A stretch of 64,000 bases of DNA, taken from contig CAJJCR010000010.1 of NCBI GenBank assembly GCA_905182745.1, positions 1-64,000 of the forward strand. Direction: 5' to 3'. Shown here one piece after another: positions 20,660-29,735 of the stretch. Both the position numbers and the translations under genes were made by a program. This DNA comes from Bacteroidetes bacterium MED-G20. GTDB lineage: Bacteria; Bacteroidota; Bacteroidia; Flavobacteriales_D; Parvicellaceae. A model generated the notes under the pieces. That model had not been told where the DNA came from and did no database searches. It saw nothing but the letters and a program-made list of their open reading frames with translations. Position 1 is the stretch's first letter; every line of letters starts with the position of its first letter.

Positions 20660-21749
20660 TTATTTTGATTTTCCATAACTCATTAAATAAGAATTTAAAA
20701 ATGGCTGTAATTCACCATCTAGGACTTTAAATGGATCATTGCTTTGAAAATTTGTTCTATGATCTTTGACTCTTTTATCATCTAATACATAGCTTCTAAT
20801 TTGGGATCCCCACTCAATTTTCTTTTTCCCAGCTTCAATTTCGTCTTGTTTTTCTCTTCTTGCTCGTAATTCAAGCTCATAAAGTTGAGACTTTAATAAT
20901 TGCATGGCTTTTTCTCTATTTCCAAGTTGAGACCTAGTTTCAGTATTTTCGATAACAATTCCGGTTGGGGCATGTTTTAGCCGCACTCCAGTTTCAACTT
21001 TATTAACATTTTGCCCTCCCGCACCTCCGCTTCTAAAAGTATCCCAGCTAATATCAGCTGGAGAAATATCTATTTCTATGGTGTCATCAACACTTGGATA
21101 GACATAAACTGATGAAAAAGAAGTCATTCTTTTCCCTTGTGCATTAAATGGGCTTATTCTCACTAGTCTGTGAACACCATTTTCACCTTTTAAATATCCA
21201 AATGCTGAATCTCCAGAAATTTCGAGAGTTACTGTTTTAATTCCAGCTACATCTCCATCTTGAGAATGAATTTCTTTGACTTTGTATCCATTCTTTTCAC
21301 ACCACATTAAGTACATTCTCATTAGCATTGCACTCCAATCACAACTTTCTGTGCCACCAGCACCAGCAGTAATTTGAAGAATTGCATCTAAATGATCTTC
21401 TTCGGAAGAAAGCATGTTCTTTAACTCCAAACCCTCTAAATTTTCAACTAATTTTTTATATTGACTTAAAACTTCTTCTTCAGAAGATTCACCTTCTTTA
21501 AAAAATTCAAATAGAACTTCGGTGTCTTCAAGATTGGTTTTTAAATTGTCGTAAGACTTTACCCACAATTTCTTGTTTTTTATAGACTTTAATACTATTT
21601 CTGCTTCTTTAGGGTCATTCCAAAATTCAGGATCTTGAGTTACTAATTCTTCTTCCTGGATTAATTCTCTTTTATCATCAATGTCAAAGATACCCCCTTA
21701 ACGCTTCCAGACGATCTTTAATAACTTTAAGTTGCTCAGGTGAAATCAT
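20660..21749 (-). CDS. prfB: Peptide chain release factor 2, with programmed +1 frameshift
   Basis: RF2 releases peptides at UGA and UAA codons. The track shows only the second part (20660-21568). The true start is the ATG at 21749: [21 protein letters not shown], then an in-frame TGA at 21686-21684. A +1 shift continues with [13 protein letters not shown] into the long frame. The product is 362 aa, as usual. The [10 protein letters not shown] motif with the catalytic Gln is present near residue 245. The tripeptide anticodon region lies in the HRLVRISPF area. The shift is the family's classical autoregulation and should not be treated as a mutation. Confidence 0.95.
21684..21700 (-). promoter_or_regulatory. 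RF2 programmed frameshift site
   Basis: On the minus strand the sequence is TAAGGGGG-TAT-CTT-TGA-C. The Shine-Dalgarno-like AGGGGG lies three bases upstream of the CTT slip codon, followed by the in-frame TGA. This matches the known RF2 element, in which slow termination at UGA when RF2 is scarce promotes the +1 slip. Confidence 0.95.
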
Positions 21750-21782
21750 GTTGTTGAATTTTAACAATGTTAATAGAAAAAT

Positions 21783-22655
21783 TTATCTTAATCTTAATTT
21801 ATCCCCATTATTTAAGCTGTTTTTTAAAATTAGTTGATTTCTTTTTTTCAATGACTTCATTTTAACGCCATAGGTTTGAGAAATAGTTCTCAAATCTTCC
21901 CCATTATTCACCACGTGAATTCTTTGTTTAGATCTATTTCTTTTTGGTTGAATAAATACTTTAGTCCCTACATTTAATACAGACTGGTTATTGTCGTCAT
22001 TATATTTCAGTATTTGTTTTAATTTAATATTTAAGCTTTTCCCAATTGTCTTATAAGTCTCTTGATTTTTAGAGATTACATATTTTATTTTATTGGGATG
22101 CATGTAAATATTTCTTTTGCCAGATATCAAATTCTTATCAATTTTTTTGCTGTCAAATTGATACAGTTTATTTTCTTCAATAATTTTTATAAGAAGTTCT
22201 GGATACTTGTTGTTGGTTGCATAACCAGCTTTTTTAAGACCCTTTGCCCAAGACTTATAATCTGTAATTTTATAGTCAAAAAGAAATTCATATCTGCTGT
22301 ATTTATTTAGAAAAAGGGAGTGGTCAACAAAGGACTCCAAGACGTTTTTATAATTTCTAAAACATTCGTTCTTTTTATCATCATCGGCAAATATCTTTTT
22401 CCCTTCCCACCCATGACACTTTATTCCAAAGTGATTATTTGCTTTTGTAGCCAGCCTTGAATTTCCATTGTTACTTTCTAATATACCTTGCGCTAAAGTA
22501 ATACTTGCTGGAATCTTATATTGATGCATTTGTTTTACTGCTAAGGAAGAGTATTTTTCAATATATTCTTTTCTTGAGATTTCTTGTCCAAATGCAGAGT
22601 TTGTTGAAATTACTAACCCAATAGCAATGCACTTAAAGTATTTACTCAAAATCAT
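21783..22655 (-). CDS. Secreted glucosaminidase with LysM domains
   Basis: The 290-aa protein has a signal peptide ending SAFG-QE. A GH73-type glucosaminidase domain follows (KYSSLAVKQMHQYKIPASITLAQGILESNNG with the catalytic Glu; NNHFGIKCHGWEG; AKGLKKAGYATNNKYPELL). Two C-terminal LysM-like peptidoglycan-binding segments follow (about 190-235, and 245-290 with HVVNNGEDLRTISQTYGV). It would cut the glycan backbone of peptidoglycan in the periplasm. The start overlaps the GGGP synthase stop by four bases. Confidence 0.9.
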   Translation of the reverse strand: MILSKYFKCIAIGLVISTNSAFGQEISRKEYIEKYSSLAVKQMHQYKIPASITLAQGILESNNGNSRLATKANNHFGIKCHGWEGKKIFADDDKKNECFRNYKNVLESFVDHSLFLNKYSRYEFLFDYKITDYKSWAKGLKKAGYATNNKYPELLIKIIEENKLYQFDSKKIDKNLISGKRNIYMHPNKIKYVISKNQETYKTIGKSLNIKLKQILKYNDDNNQSVLNVGTKVFIQPKRNRSKQRIHVVNNGEDLRTISQTYGVKMKSLKKRNQLILKNSLNNGDKLRLR

Positions 22656-23383
22656 TTTGTCGGTGTTTTATTGTAAAGAAAAATATTTTTAAAATCTTTT
22701 TCAATAGAAGTTCCTATAACTGCTATATCTGCGCCAGCATCCCAAACATTTTCTAAATCTTGTTGACTATTGATACCTCCACCAACAATTAATGGGATAT
22801 CTATTGTTTTTTTTACCTCTGCTATCATTTTCTCTCCAATGCTTTCTGCTGCACCTGATCCTTTGTCCAAATAAATATATTGAAGTCCCAATTGTTCACC
22901 TGCTAAAGCAGTTGCAGCAGCAATAGAACTTTTATTTTTTGGTATTGGAAGAGATTCACTCATATAAATGGCTGAGTTTAAATTATCTCCCTCTACAAGA
23001 ATATAGCCACATGGTAAAACTTCAAGGTTGCTAGCTTTGATCTTAAATGCTGATTTTACATGTTGTCCAATCAAAAGCTCTGGGTTTCTCCCACTTATCA
23101 GAGATAATAAAAATATGCCATCTGCATACTTAGAAATTTGTTGGTTATCCCCAGGGAAAATTAAAACAGGCTTGGAGGAAAGAGTTTTAATTTCCTTTAA
23201 AAAATTATCGAACATCTGGTGATTAATTAAACTCCCACCAACTAAAACAAAGTCACAGCTAGAATTATTTGTTAGAGAAATTAATTCGCTTATTTTCTCA
23301 AAAACAATCTTATCAGGATCTATTAAAACACACCATTGTTTTTCTCCTTTTGATATTTTATCGCTAATAATCTTCTTAATCAT
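22652..23383 (-). CDS. Geranylgeranylglyceryl/heptaprenylglyceryl phosphate synthase
   Basis: The 243-aa TIM-barrel protein belongs to the GGGPS/PcrB family, which joins a polyprenyl diphosphate to glycerol-1-phosphate. It shows CVLIDPDKI at residues 18-26, FVLVGGSL, LIFPGDNQQIS, the LPCGYILVEG strand, YLDKGSGA and IVGGGINSQQDLENVWDAGAD near the C-terminus, where phosphate binds. Bacteroidota members have been reported to be GGGP synthases, but the physiological product here is inferred. It overlaps the phosphopantetheinyl transferase gene by eight bases. Confidence 0.9.
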   Translation of the reverse strand: MIKKIISDKISKGEKQWCVLIDPDKIVFEKISELISLTNNSSCDFVLVGGSLINHQMFDNFLKEIKTLSSKPVLIFPGDNQQISKYADGIFLLSLISGRNPELLIGQHVKSAFKIKASNLEVLPCGYILVEGDNLNSAIYMSESLPIPKNKSSIAAATALAGEQLGLQYIYLDKGSGAAESIGEKMIAEVKKTIDIPLIVGGGINSQQDLENVWDAGADIAVIGTSIEKDFKNIFLYNKTPTK

Positions 23384-23993
23384 GAATAATGGTATAATCT
23401 GTGTTGAAAGCTAAAAAATAATTTCGAAAGTTGGATACTTTTATATTACTAGAGAATGAAAAATTTGGATGACTGCAAAAGCCTTTATATCCATCAGATT
23501 TTTTTTTGACTATTAAATGATTGTTAAATAAAACTGAATTGTCTTTTTTGGATTTATAAAGGACCTCTTTAATACACCATTTTTTAAGCAACTCTTTTAA
23601 ATCACTACCATCATTGAAGTCTTCTTTATTTGTGAATTTATGTTTTATTTTCAGTGTGTTCCTATTGTTTTGTTCAATGTCTATTCCACATGGGAAATCT
23701 GCAATAATTATTGCAATTGTATTTTTAGTGTGAGTAATAGAAATCTCTTTATTGGACTTTTCTATATAAGGAATTCCATTTTTTGAAATTAATATTTCAT
23801 TATCAATAAGTTCATTAAAAAGAAGTTTCACACCATAAATTTGCCATTTTCTACTTTCATTTTTGTAATCTATAAAATCCTTATGGTAATTAGGATGAAT
23901 GATCTTGCAATGATTAAGATTAAACTCATCTTGATTAAATTCCCAAATACCAACTTTATAGTTAGTCCCTTTAGATATTTTTTGTAGTGGCAA
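23376..23993 (-). CDS. 4'-phosphopantetheinyl transferase superfamily protein
   Basis: The 205-aa protein has the Sfp/AcpT core: EISITHTKNTIAIII, then CGIDIEQ with the Mg-binding Asp, and WCIKEVLYKSKK (the WxxKEA-like motif with Val in place of Ala). It should attach phosphopantetheine to carrier proteins. The first codon is TTG: an in-frame stop lies two codons upstream (TAA-GTT-TTG) and there is no early ATG, so a non-ATG start is likely. It is the first gene of a minus-strand operon continuing to the GGGP synthase, glucosaminidase, prfB and arsC. Confidence 0.82.
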   Translation of the reverse strand: MPLQKISKGTNYKVGIWEFNQDEFNLNHCKIIHPNYHKDFIDYKNESRKWQIYGVKLLFNELIDNEILISKNGIPYIEKSNKEISITHTKNTIAIIIADFPCGIDIEQNNRNTLKIKHKFTNKEDFNDGSDLKELLKKWCIKEVLYKSKKDNSVLFNNHLIVKKKSDGYKGFCSHPNFSFSSNIKVSNFRNYFLAFNTDYTIIHD

Positions 23994-24140
23994 AACTTAT
24001 AATTAAAAGTAATTTATTTATTTGTAAAATTATTAACAATAAAAAAAGTCTTTTTTTAGTTGATTTAAAAGAGCCTCTTTATATTTGTTCAAATATTTTA
24101 AAAATAAAAATGATATTTTAGGATGACAACCTAATTTCCA

Positions 24141-24177
24141 TTTCTCAAAAAAAAAGAAATAATCTACTATTGAGAAA
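24141..24177. repeat. 8-bp inverted repeat in the spacer before cysS
   Basis: TTTCTCAA (24141-24148) and TTGAGAAA (24170-24177) are exact reverse complements around a 21-base spacer. They lie in the 257-base divergent region between the phosphopantetheinyl transferase and cysS. A TATATTTG at 24080-24087 fits the TAnnTTTG -7 pattern and could start the cysS operon with a long leader that includes this stem. The role is unknown. Confidence 0.4.
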
Positions 24178-24250
24178 ATAAATTTAAATAATAAGGTTAT
24201 TAAGTTATCCAAGTTAAATAGAATCGTAAATTAATTACTCCAAATCATTA

Positions 24251-25723
24251 ATGAAGGATTTATATATATATAATTCTCTAAGTTCTAAAAAAGAGAAATT
24301 TATCCCAATTGAAAAAGATCATGTTGGAATGTATGTCTGTGGTCCCACTGTCTACAGCAACGTTCATGTTGGAAATGTAAGAACATTTATGTCCTTTGAT
24401 ATGGTGTATCGATATTTATTGCATTTAGGTTATAAGGTAAGATATGTTAGGAATATCACGGATGCAGGACATTTGGAAAATGATGCCGATGAGGGAGAAG
24501 ACAGAATAGCAAAAAAAGCACATTTAGAGAAAATTGAACCTATGGAGGTCGTACAACGCTATACTGTAGATTTTCACAACACATTAAACCGTTTTAATTT
24601 TTTACCACCTAGTATTGAACCTACTGCAACTGGCCATATTATTGAGCAAATAGAAATTATCAAGCAAATTGTAGACAAGGGATTTGCCTATGAAGTTAAA
24701 GGGTCAGTTTATTTTGATGTTTTAAAGTACAATCAAGAAAACAACTATGGAATATTAAGTGGAAGAAAAATCGAAGATTTAATACACAATACTCGTTTAC
24801 TAGATGGTCAGTCGGATAAGAAGAATCCACAAGATTTTGCTCTTTGGAAACGTGCAGAGCCACAACATATAATGAGATGGCCATCACCATGGGGAATTGG
24901 TTTCCCGGGTTGGCACTTGGAATGTACTGCAATGAGCACTAAATATTTAGGTAAAAAATTTGATATTCATGGAGGCGGTATGGATTTGAAATTCCCTCAT
25001 CATGAATGTGAAATCGCTCAAGCTGAAATATGTAATGATAGCAGCCCAGTTAATACTTGGATGCATACAAATATGCTCACCTTAAACGGTCAAAAAATGG
25101 CTAAATCTACAGGGAATTTTATTTTACCAAATGATTTCTTTACTGGAGATAGCAAACATTTAAGTAAAAGTTTTTCTGCCGGTTGTCTTAGGTTTTTCAT
25201 TCTCCAAGCACATTATCGAAGTATTTTAGACTTTTCAAATGAGGCATTATTGGCTTCTGAAAAAGGGTATAATAAACTAATGGAAAGTATCCGAATTTTA
25301 GAAACTTTAAGTCCTTCTGCAAGCACTTCAGATTTTAATGTGGTATTGTGGAAAGACAATTGTTACAATGCAATGAATGATGATTTTAATTCTCCTATTT
25401 TAATTGCAGAACTATTTAGCGTTGTAAAATTTATAAATCAGGTGGAAGATGGTAGCTCTACAGTTAGTAAAAAAGATTTGGAGATTGTTATGAACACAGT
25501 CAATGTGTTTGTTTTTGAGATTTTAGGTCTTCAAAATGTTAATGAAGCTGAAAATCAATACAAAGAAAAATTAGAAGAGACTTTGGAGTTGCTAATTAAA
25601 ATGAGGTCGGATGCAAGAGCGAATAAGGACTTTGAATTATCAGATAAAATAAGAATTGAATTAGATGAGATTGGCATTCAACTTAAAGATTCCAAAGGGG
25701 GGACAACCTTTAAAATTGATTAA
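24251..25723 (+). CDS. cysS: Cysteinyl-tRNA synthetase
   Basis: The 490-aa class I synthetase charges tRNA-Cys. The Zn/substrate Cys motif and HIGH-type motif are in [29 protein letters not shown] holds further Zn ligands, [17 protein letters not shown] follows, and the KMSKS loop is KMAKSTGNF. The C-terminal helical and editing-like domain is normal. It opens a six-gene run with gaps of only 2-10 bases or small overlaps. Confidence 0.97.
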   Translation: MKDLYIYNSLSSKKEKFIPIEKDHVGMYVCGPTVYSNVHVGNVRTFMSFDMVYRYLLHLGYKVRYVRNITDAGHLENDADEGEDRIAKKAHLEKIEPMEVVQRYTVDFHNTLNRFNFLPPSIEPTATGHIIEQIEIIKQIVDKGFAYEVKGSVYFDVLKYNQENNYGILSGRKIEDLIHNTRLLDGQSDKKNPQDFALWKRAEPQHIMRWPSPWGIGFPGWHLECTAMSTKYLGKKFDIHGGGMDLKFPHHECEIAQAEICNDSSPVNTWMHTNMLTLNGQKMAKSTGNFILPNDFFTGDSKHLSKSFSAGCLRFFILQAHYRSILDFSNEALLASEKGYNKLMESIRILETLSPSASTSDFNVVLWKDNCYNAMNDDFNSPILIAELFSVVKFINQVEDGSSTVSKKDLEIVMNTVNVFVFEILGLQNVNEAENQYKEKLEETLELLIKMRSDARANKDFELSDKIRIELDEIGIQLKDSKGGTTFKID

Positions 25724-25725
25724 AT

Positions 25726-27282
25726 ATGAATTTCCCAATTGTAAATAAATTTTTTCTTATATCTAGTTTATTGTTTGGAGTAAATAGTTTTTTTTCTCAA
25801 AACAGTATAGTAGATTCTTTATTTAGTATTAAAGGAGAACAATATTTTTCTTTTGATCCTCCAAAAAATATTAACACCGTTAGTAAAATTATATCCATAG
25901 ACCATAAATCAAATTCCCAAAAGATTTATGCTTATGCCAATAAAAAAGAATTCATTGATTTTTTAGATTTAGAAATTCCATTTGAAATATTAAATAATGA
26001 AATACAAATACTGGAGCCAACTAATTCAAGATCTTCTTGGAATTTTTATCCTAATTACCAAGAATACGAAAATATGATGCAAGCATTTGCCGATTCTTTT
26101 CCAGCAATTTGCAAACTTCATAATCTTGGCACATTAAATTCAGGACATAAAATTTTAGCCGTTCAAATATCTAATAATGTTGGGATTCCTGAAAACGAGC
26201 CTTCGTTTTTATATACTTCTTCTATGCATGGAAATGAGCTAACTGGCTACGTTTTAATGTTGAGGTTGATTGATGAAATTTTAAATGGCTACAGTGTTGG
26301 CAATTACACTAAAATTGTCGATGGAATAGATTTATGGATTAACCCTTTAGCTAATCCAGATGGAGCATTTGCATTAAGTGATCTTTCTGTTAATGGTGCG
26401 GTGAGAGGCAATGCGAATTGGATTGATTTAAATAGGAATTATCCAGATCCAGTAGATGGCGATCATCCAGATGGAAATCCATGGCAAGAAGAAACAATTA
26501 TTTTCATGAATCTTTCGGATTCTATTCCTTTTAGTATGTCATGTAATTTTCACACTGGAGCAGAAGTCTTTAATTATCCTTGGGATACATGGTCAAATTT
26601 AACTGCAGACGATACTTGGTGGCAAAATGTTGGTTCTAGCTACGCAGATACTGTTCATCAATACGGTCCTTTGGGATATTTTAATGATCTAAATAATGGA
26701 CTTACCAATGGATGGGTATGGTATGAGGTAGACGGAGGAAGGCAAGATTTTATGAATTATTTTAAACGTTGTAGAGAATCTACCATTGAACTTTCCTCGA
26801 CTAAGGTTCCTAATCCTTCTACTTTGCCAAATTATTGGAATGCAAATAAAGCTTCTTTGATTAATTATATTGAAGAATCTTTAAATGGTCTTAGAGGAAT
26901 AGTATCAGATTCTATAACTGGACAACCAATTAATGCCAGAGTAGAGATTTTTGGCCACGATTATGACAGCTCTCACGTTTATTCGAATTTACCAGTGGGG
27001 AATTACCACAGATATTTAAGTCCAGGTAATTATTTAGTTAATTTTAGCGCTCAAGGTTACCAAAGTAAGTCCATAAATGTGGATATTTACATGGCAACTC
27101 CTGCAGTTTTAAATGTACAATTGGGAGAGAGTAATTTGGTTGGAATTACTGATTTAAATAGCGAAAAAAAGTTGATAAAAAAAGTAGATGTCTTGGGTAG
27201 AGAGGGTTCTGAAAATTCTTTACAAATTCAAATATTTGACGATGGTTCAACATTAAAAATATTCAACATTAAAAATAAATAA
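25726..27282 (+). CDS. Secreted M14 zinc carboxypeptidase
   Basis: The 518-aa protein has a signal peptide ending NSFFSQN. The M14 domain carries the zinc ligands His168 and Glu171 in SSMHGNE, the substrate Arg region in DLNRNYP, the third zinc ligand in CNFHTGAE, and the catalytic Glu in ESTIELS. A C-terminal carboxypeptidase-regulatory-like beta domain (GLRGIVSDSITGQPINARVEIFG) follows. The last ~35 residues (KKVDVLGREGSENSL to DDGSTLKIFNIK) resemble the variant sorting tail with a LGRE...DDGT pattern. It would trim C-terminal residues from peptides outside the cell or at the surface. Confidence 0.9.
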   Translation: MNFPIVNKFFLISSLLFGVNSFFSQNSIVDSLFSIKGEQYFSFDPPKNINTVSKIISIDHKSNSQKIYAYANKKEFIDFLDLEIPFEILNNEIQILEPTNSRSSWNFYPNYQEYENMMQAFADSFPAICKLHNLGTLNSGHKILAVQISNNVGIPENEPSFLYTSSMHGNELTGYVLMLRLIDEILNGYSVGNYTKIVDGIDLWINPLANPDGAFALSDLSVNGAVRGNANWIDLNRNYPDPVDGDHPDGNPWQEETIIFMNLSDSIPFSMSCNFHTGAEVFNYPWDTWSNLTADDTWWQNVGSSYADTVHQYGPLGYFNDLNNGLTNGWVWYEVDGGRQDFMNYFKRCRESTIELSSTKVPNPSTLPNYWNANKASLINYIEESLNGLRGIVSDSITGQPINARVEIFGHDYDSSHVYSNLPVGNYHRYLSPGNYLVNFSAQGYQSKSINVDIYMATPAVLNVQLGESNLVGITDLNSEKKLIKKVDVLGREGSENSLQIQIFDDGSTLKIFNIKNK

Positions 27283-27284
27283 AT

Positions 27285-28496
27285 ATGAAAAACCTTTTAA
27301 TTATTTCAATTTCGTTTATGTCTTTAGGCGTTTTTTCTCAAGAAAAATTTGAGACTAACAGAAAAGATAGTGATTATAAATTCAAAGTGCTTAAGGATTT
27401 AGAAGCAACAGATGTCCAAGATCAAGGAAGAACTAGTACTTGCTGGAGTTTTTCTTCTTTGTCATTTTTTGAATCGGAAATTATAAGATTAAAAAACGAA
27501 CGTCATAATCTTTCAGAAATGTTTATTGCCAGAAATGCTTATTTAGGAAAGGCAGAAAATTACTTGAGAATGTACGGTACTTTTACTTTTGGTCCAGGTG
27601 GAGCATTTCATGACATACCATGGGTTATTAAAAGATATGGTATTGTTCCAGAAGAAGTATATCAAGGCTTGAGTTATGGAAGTACTACCCATAAGCATTC
27701 AGAAATGGAGGCAGTTTTAGATGCTGCCGTTAAAGCACTAGCTAAAAAACCTCAGAATGGAAAATTAACCCCGGTTTGGAAAAATGGTATAGAAGGCATT
27801 CTCGATGCATATTTAGGGGAGCTGCCTAGTGATATAGAAGATTTTAATTTCACTTATAATGGAAAGCAGTACAATCCAAAATCTTTTTCAAAATCCTTAG
27901 GACTAAATATGGAAGATTATATTTCTATTACTTCATTTTCTCACCACCCATTTTACAGTCAATTTGTATTAGAGGTTCAGGATAATTGGGCAATGCAATC
28001 TAGCTATAATTTGCCACTTGATGAGTTCATGAACGTAATGGAACAAGCTATTATGAACGGCTATACTTTTGGTTGGGGAGCAGATGTTTCAGAAAAAGGT
28101 TTTGGCTATAGAGATGCTTTGGCAATTGTTCCTGAAGATGAATCAACTATCCAAAAATCTGGAAAGGATAGTAAAAGATTTAACGATGCTGGTGCTGTTA
28201 GGGTTAGCAATGCCTTTGTTTCCCCTGTAAAAGAGAGAAATATTACCCAAGAAGATAGACAAATTGCATTCGATAATCAAGAGACTACGGATGATCATGG
28301 AATGCATGTTACTGGTTTGGTAGAAGATCAAAAAGGGACTAAGTATTTTATAGTTAAAAACTCTTGGGGAGAAAGCAATGATAGAGATGGCTATTTCTTT
28401 GCCTCATTCCCATATGTAAAGTATAAAACTTTAAATATTCAAGTTCATAAAGATGTATTGTCAAAAGATCTCAAAAAAAAATTAGGAATTAAGTAA
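27285..28496 (+). CDS. Exported C1-family (bleomycin hydrolase/PepC-like) cysteine peptidase
   Basis: The 403-aa protein has a signal peptide (LGVFSQ). The papain-like triad is in PepC-type context: Cys53 in [11 protein letters not shown], His in [11 protein letters not shown] near residue 340, and Asn in VKNSWGES near residue 362. Cytoplasmic PepC has no leader, so this is an exported relative of the kind seen in Bacteroidota. It lies between an M14 carboxypeptidase and yidD, with a two-base gap upstream and a one-base overlap downstream. Confidence 0.88.
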   Translation: MKNLLIISISFMSLGVFSQEKFETNRKDSDYKFKVLKDLEATDVQDQGRTSTCWSFSSLSFFESEIIRLKNERHNLSEMFIARNAYLGKAENYLRMYGTFTFGPGGAFHDIPWVIKRYGIVPEEVYQGLSYGSTTHKHSEMEAVLDAAVKALAKKPQNGKLTPVWKNGIEGILDAYLGELPSDIEDFNFTYNGKQYNPKSFSKSLGLNMEDYISITSFSHHPFYSQFVLEVQDNWAMQSSYNLPLDEFMNVMEQAIMNGYTFGWGADVSEKGFGYRDALAIVPEDESTIQKSGKDSKRFNDAGAVRVSNAFVSPVKERNITQEDRQIAFDNQETTDDHGMHVTGLVEDQKGTKYFIVKNSWGESNDRDGYFFASFPYVKYKTLNIQVHKDVLSKDLKKKLGIK

Positions 28497-28717
28497 TGTT
28501 AAGAATATTGGGATTTATATTGATTGCTCCCATATGGTTGTATCAAAAATTAATTTCTCCTTTTTTCCCTAGTACCTGTAGATTCAACCCAACTTGCTCC
28601 AACTATGCAATAGATGCTATTAAATTAAAAGGCCCCTTTGTTGGATTTTGGTTAGCTTTAAAAAGAATTTCAAAATGTCATCCTTGGGGAGGAACAGGTT
28701 ACGATCCACTTCCCTAA
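28496..28717 (+). CDS. yidD: Membrane protein insertion efficiency factor
   Basis: This 73-aa protein has the full YidD signature: one N-terminal membrane segment, then [23 protein letters not shown] and [17 protein letters not shown]. YidD assists YidC-dependent insertion of inner-membrane proteins. The ATG overlaps the preceding stop (TAATG). It is not next to rnpA or yidC as in many bacteria, which is usual for Bacteroidota. Confidence 0.96.
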   Translation: MLRILGFILIAPIWLYQKLISPFFPSTCRFNPTCSNYAIDAIKLKGPFVGFWLALKRISKCHPWGGTGYDPLP

Positions 28718-28727
28718 AATTTTTAAT

Positions 28728-29735
28728 ATGCTAAAAATAGATATGCATTCTCATATAATTCCAAAAAACCTTCCAGACTGGGAGAAAAAGTTTGGTTATG
28801 AGGGTTTTATAAGATTAGAACATCATAAACCTAGCTGGGCCAATATGATGCAGGGAGATAACTTTTTTAGAGAAATAAATCACAATTGTTGGGATCCCGA
28901 AACTAGGATCAATGAGTATGAAAAATATGCTACTCAAGTGCAAGTAGTATGCACGATTCCTGTTCTATTTGCTTATTTTTCAAAACCAAAAGATGGTCTA
29001 GAAGTAGCTAAATTTTTAAACGACGATTTAGCCAATTTGGTAAATAAATATCCTAAAAAATATATTGGTTTAGGCTCTTTGCCCATGCAAGATCCTGAGC
29101 TTGCAGTTCAAGAACTTTTTAGAATCAAAGAATTAGGACTAAAAGGAGTGCAGATAGGATCTAATATTGAAGATAAAAATTTAAATGAACCTGATTTTTT
29201 TCCAGTTTGGGAAGCTTGTGAAAAGCTTGGGTTGGCTGTATTGGTTCATCCATGGAATATGATGGGTAAGAAAAATATGAGTAAATATTGGCTTCCTTGG
29301 CTAGTTGGTATGCCAGCGGAAACTTCTCGTGCAATGTGCTCTATGATATTTGGAGGAGTTTTTGATAAGTTCCCAAATTTAAGAGTCAATTTTTGCCATG
29401 CCAGTGGGTCTTTTTTATCAACTATTGGAAGAATTGAACATGGTTTTAATTGTAGGCCAGATCTTGTGGCGGTAGATAACCTTAAAAACCCAAGAGAATA
29501 TTGTGGTCATTTTTGGGTAGATTGTATTACCCATGATCAAGACATGCTCCATTATGTTTTAAAAATGCAAGGTTCTAAAAGAGTTACATTGGGAAGCGAT
29601 TATCCATTTCCATTGGGTGATTTAGAAATAGGAGAGTTAATAAATCGAATGAATTTAGAAAAATCTGTTGTTGAGGATATTTTTTGCAATAGTACTTTAG
29701 AGTGGTTGAACCTAAAAAAAGAAATATTTTTATGA
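28728..29735 (+). CDS. ACMSD-type amidohydrolase (aminocarboxymuconate-semialdehyde decarboxylase family)
   Basis: The 335-aa TIM-barrel protein has the metal-binding IDMHSHIIP (His7, His9). It also has LGSLPMQDPELAVQEL, GVQIGSNI, LVHPWNMMG with a metal His, CHASGSF, and GSDYPFPLGD with a metal Asp. These match aminocarboxymuconate-semialdehyde decarboxylase of the tryptophan/3-hydroxyanthranilate route. None of the kynurenine pathway genes is in the window, so the physiological substrate is not certain. Its stop overlaps the start of the M1 peptidase by four bases. Confidence 0.85.
   Translation: MLKIDMHSHIIPKNLPDWEKKFGYEGFIRLEHHKPSWANMMQGDNFFREINHNCWDPETRINEYEKYATQVQVVCTIPVLFAYFSKPKDGLEVAKFLNDDLANLVNKYPKKYIGLGSLPMQDPELAVQELFRIKELGLKGVQIGSNIEDKNLNEPDFFPVWEACEKLGLAVLVHPWNMMGKKNMSKYWLPWLVGMPAETSRAMCSMIFGGVFDKFPNLRVNFCHASGSFLSTIGRIEHGFNCRPDLVAVDNLKNPREYCGHFWVDCITHDQDMLHYVLKMQGSKRVTLGSDYPFPLGDLEIGELINRMNLEKSVVEDIFCNSTLEWLNLKKEIFL

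Noticed and set aside
21568-21749. Treating prfB as a broken gene
   Set aside because: The break is the classical RF2 +1 programmed site with its stimulator, so it is functional.
24080-24250. Riboswitch or T-box leader for cysS
   Set aside because: Only a short 8-bp inverted repeat is visible; no T-box sequence or other known riboswitch core can be recognised.
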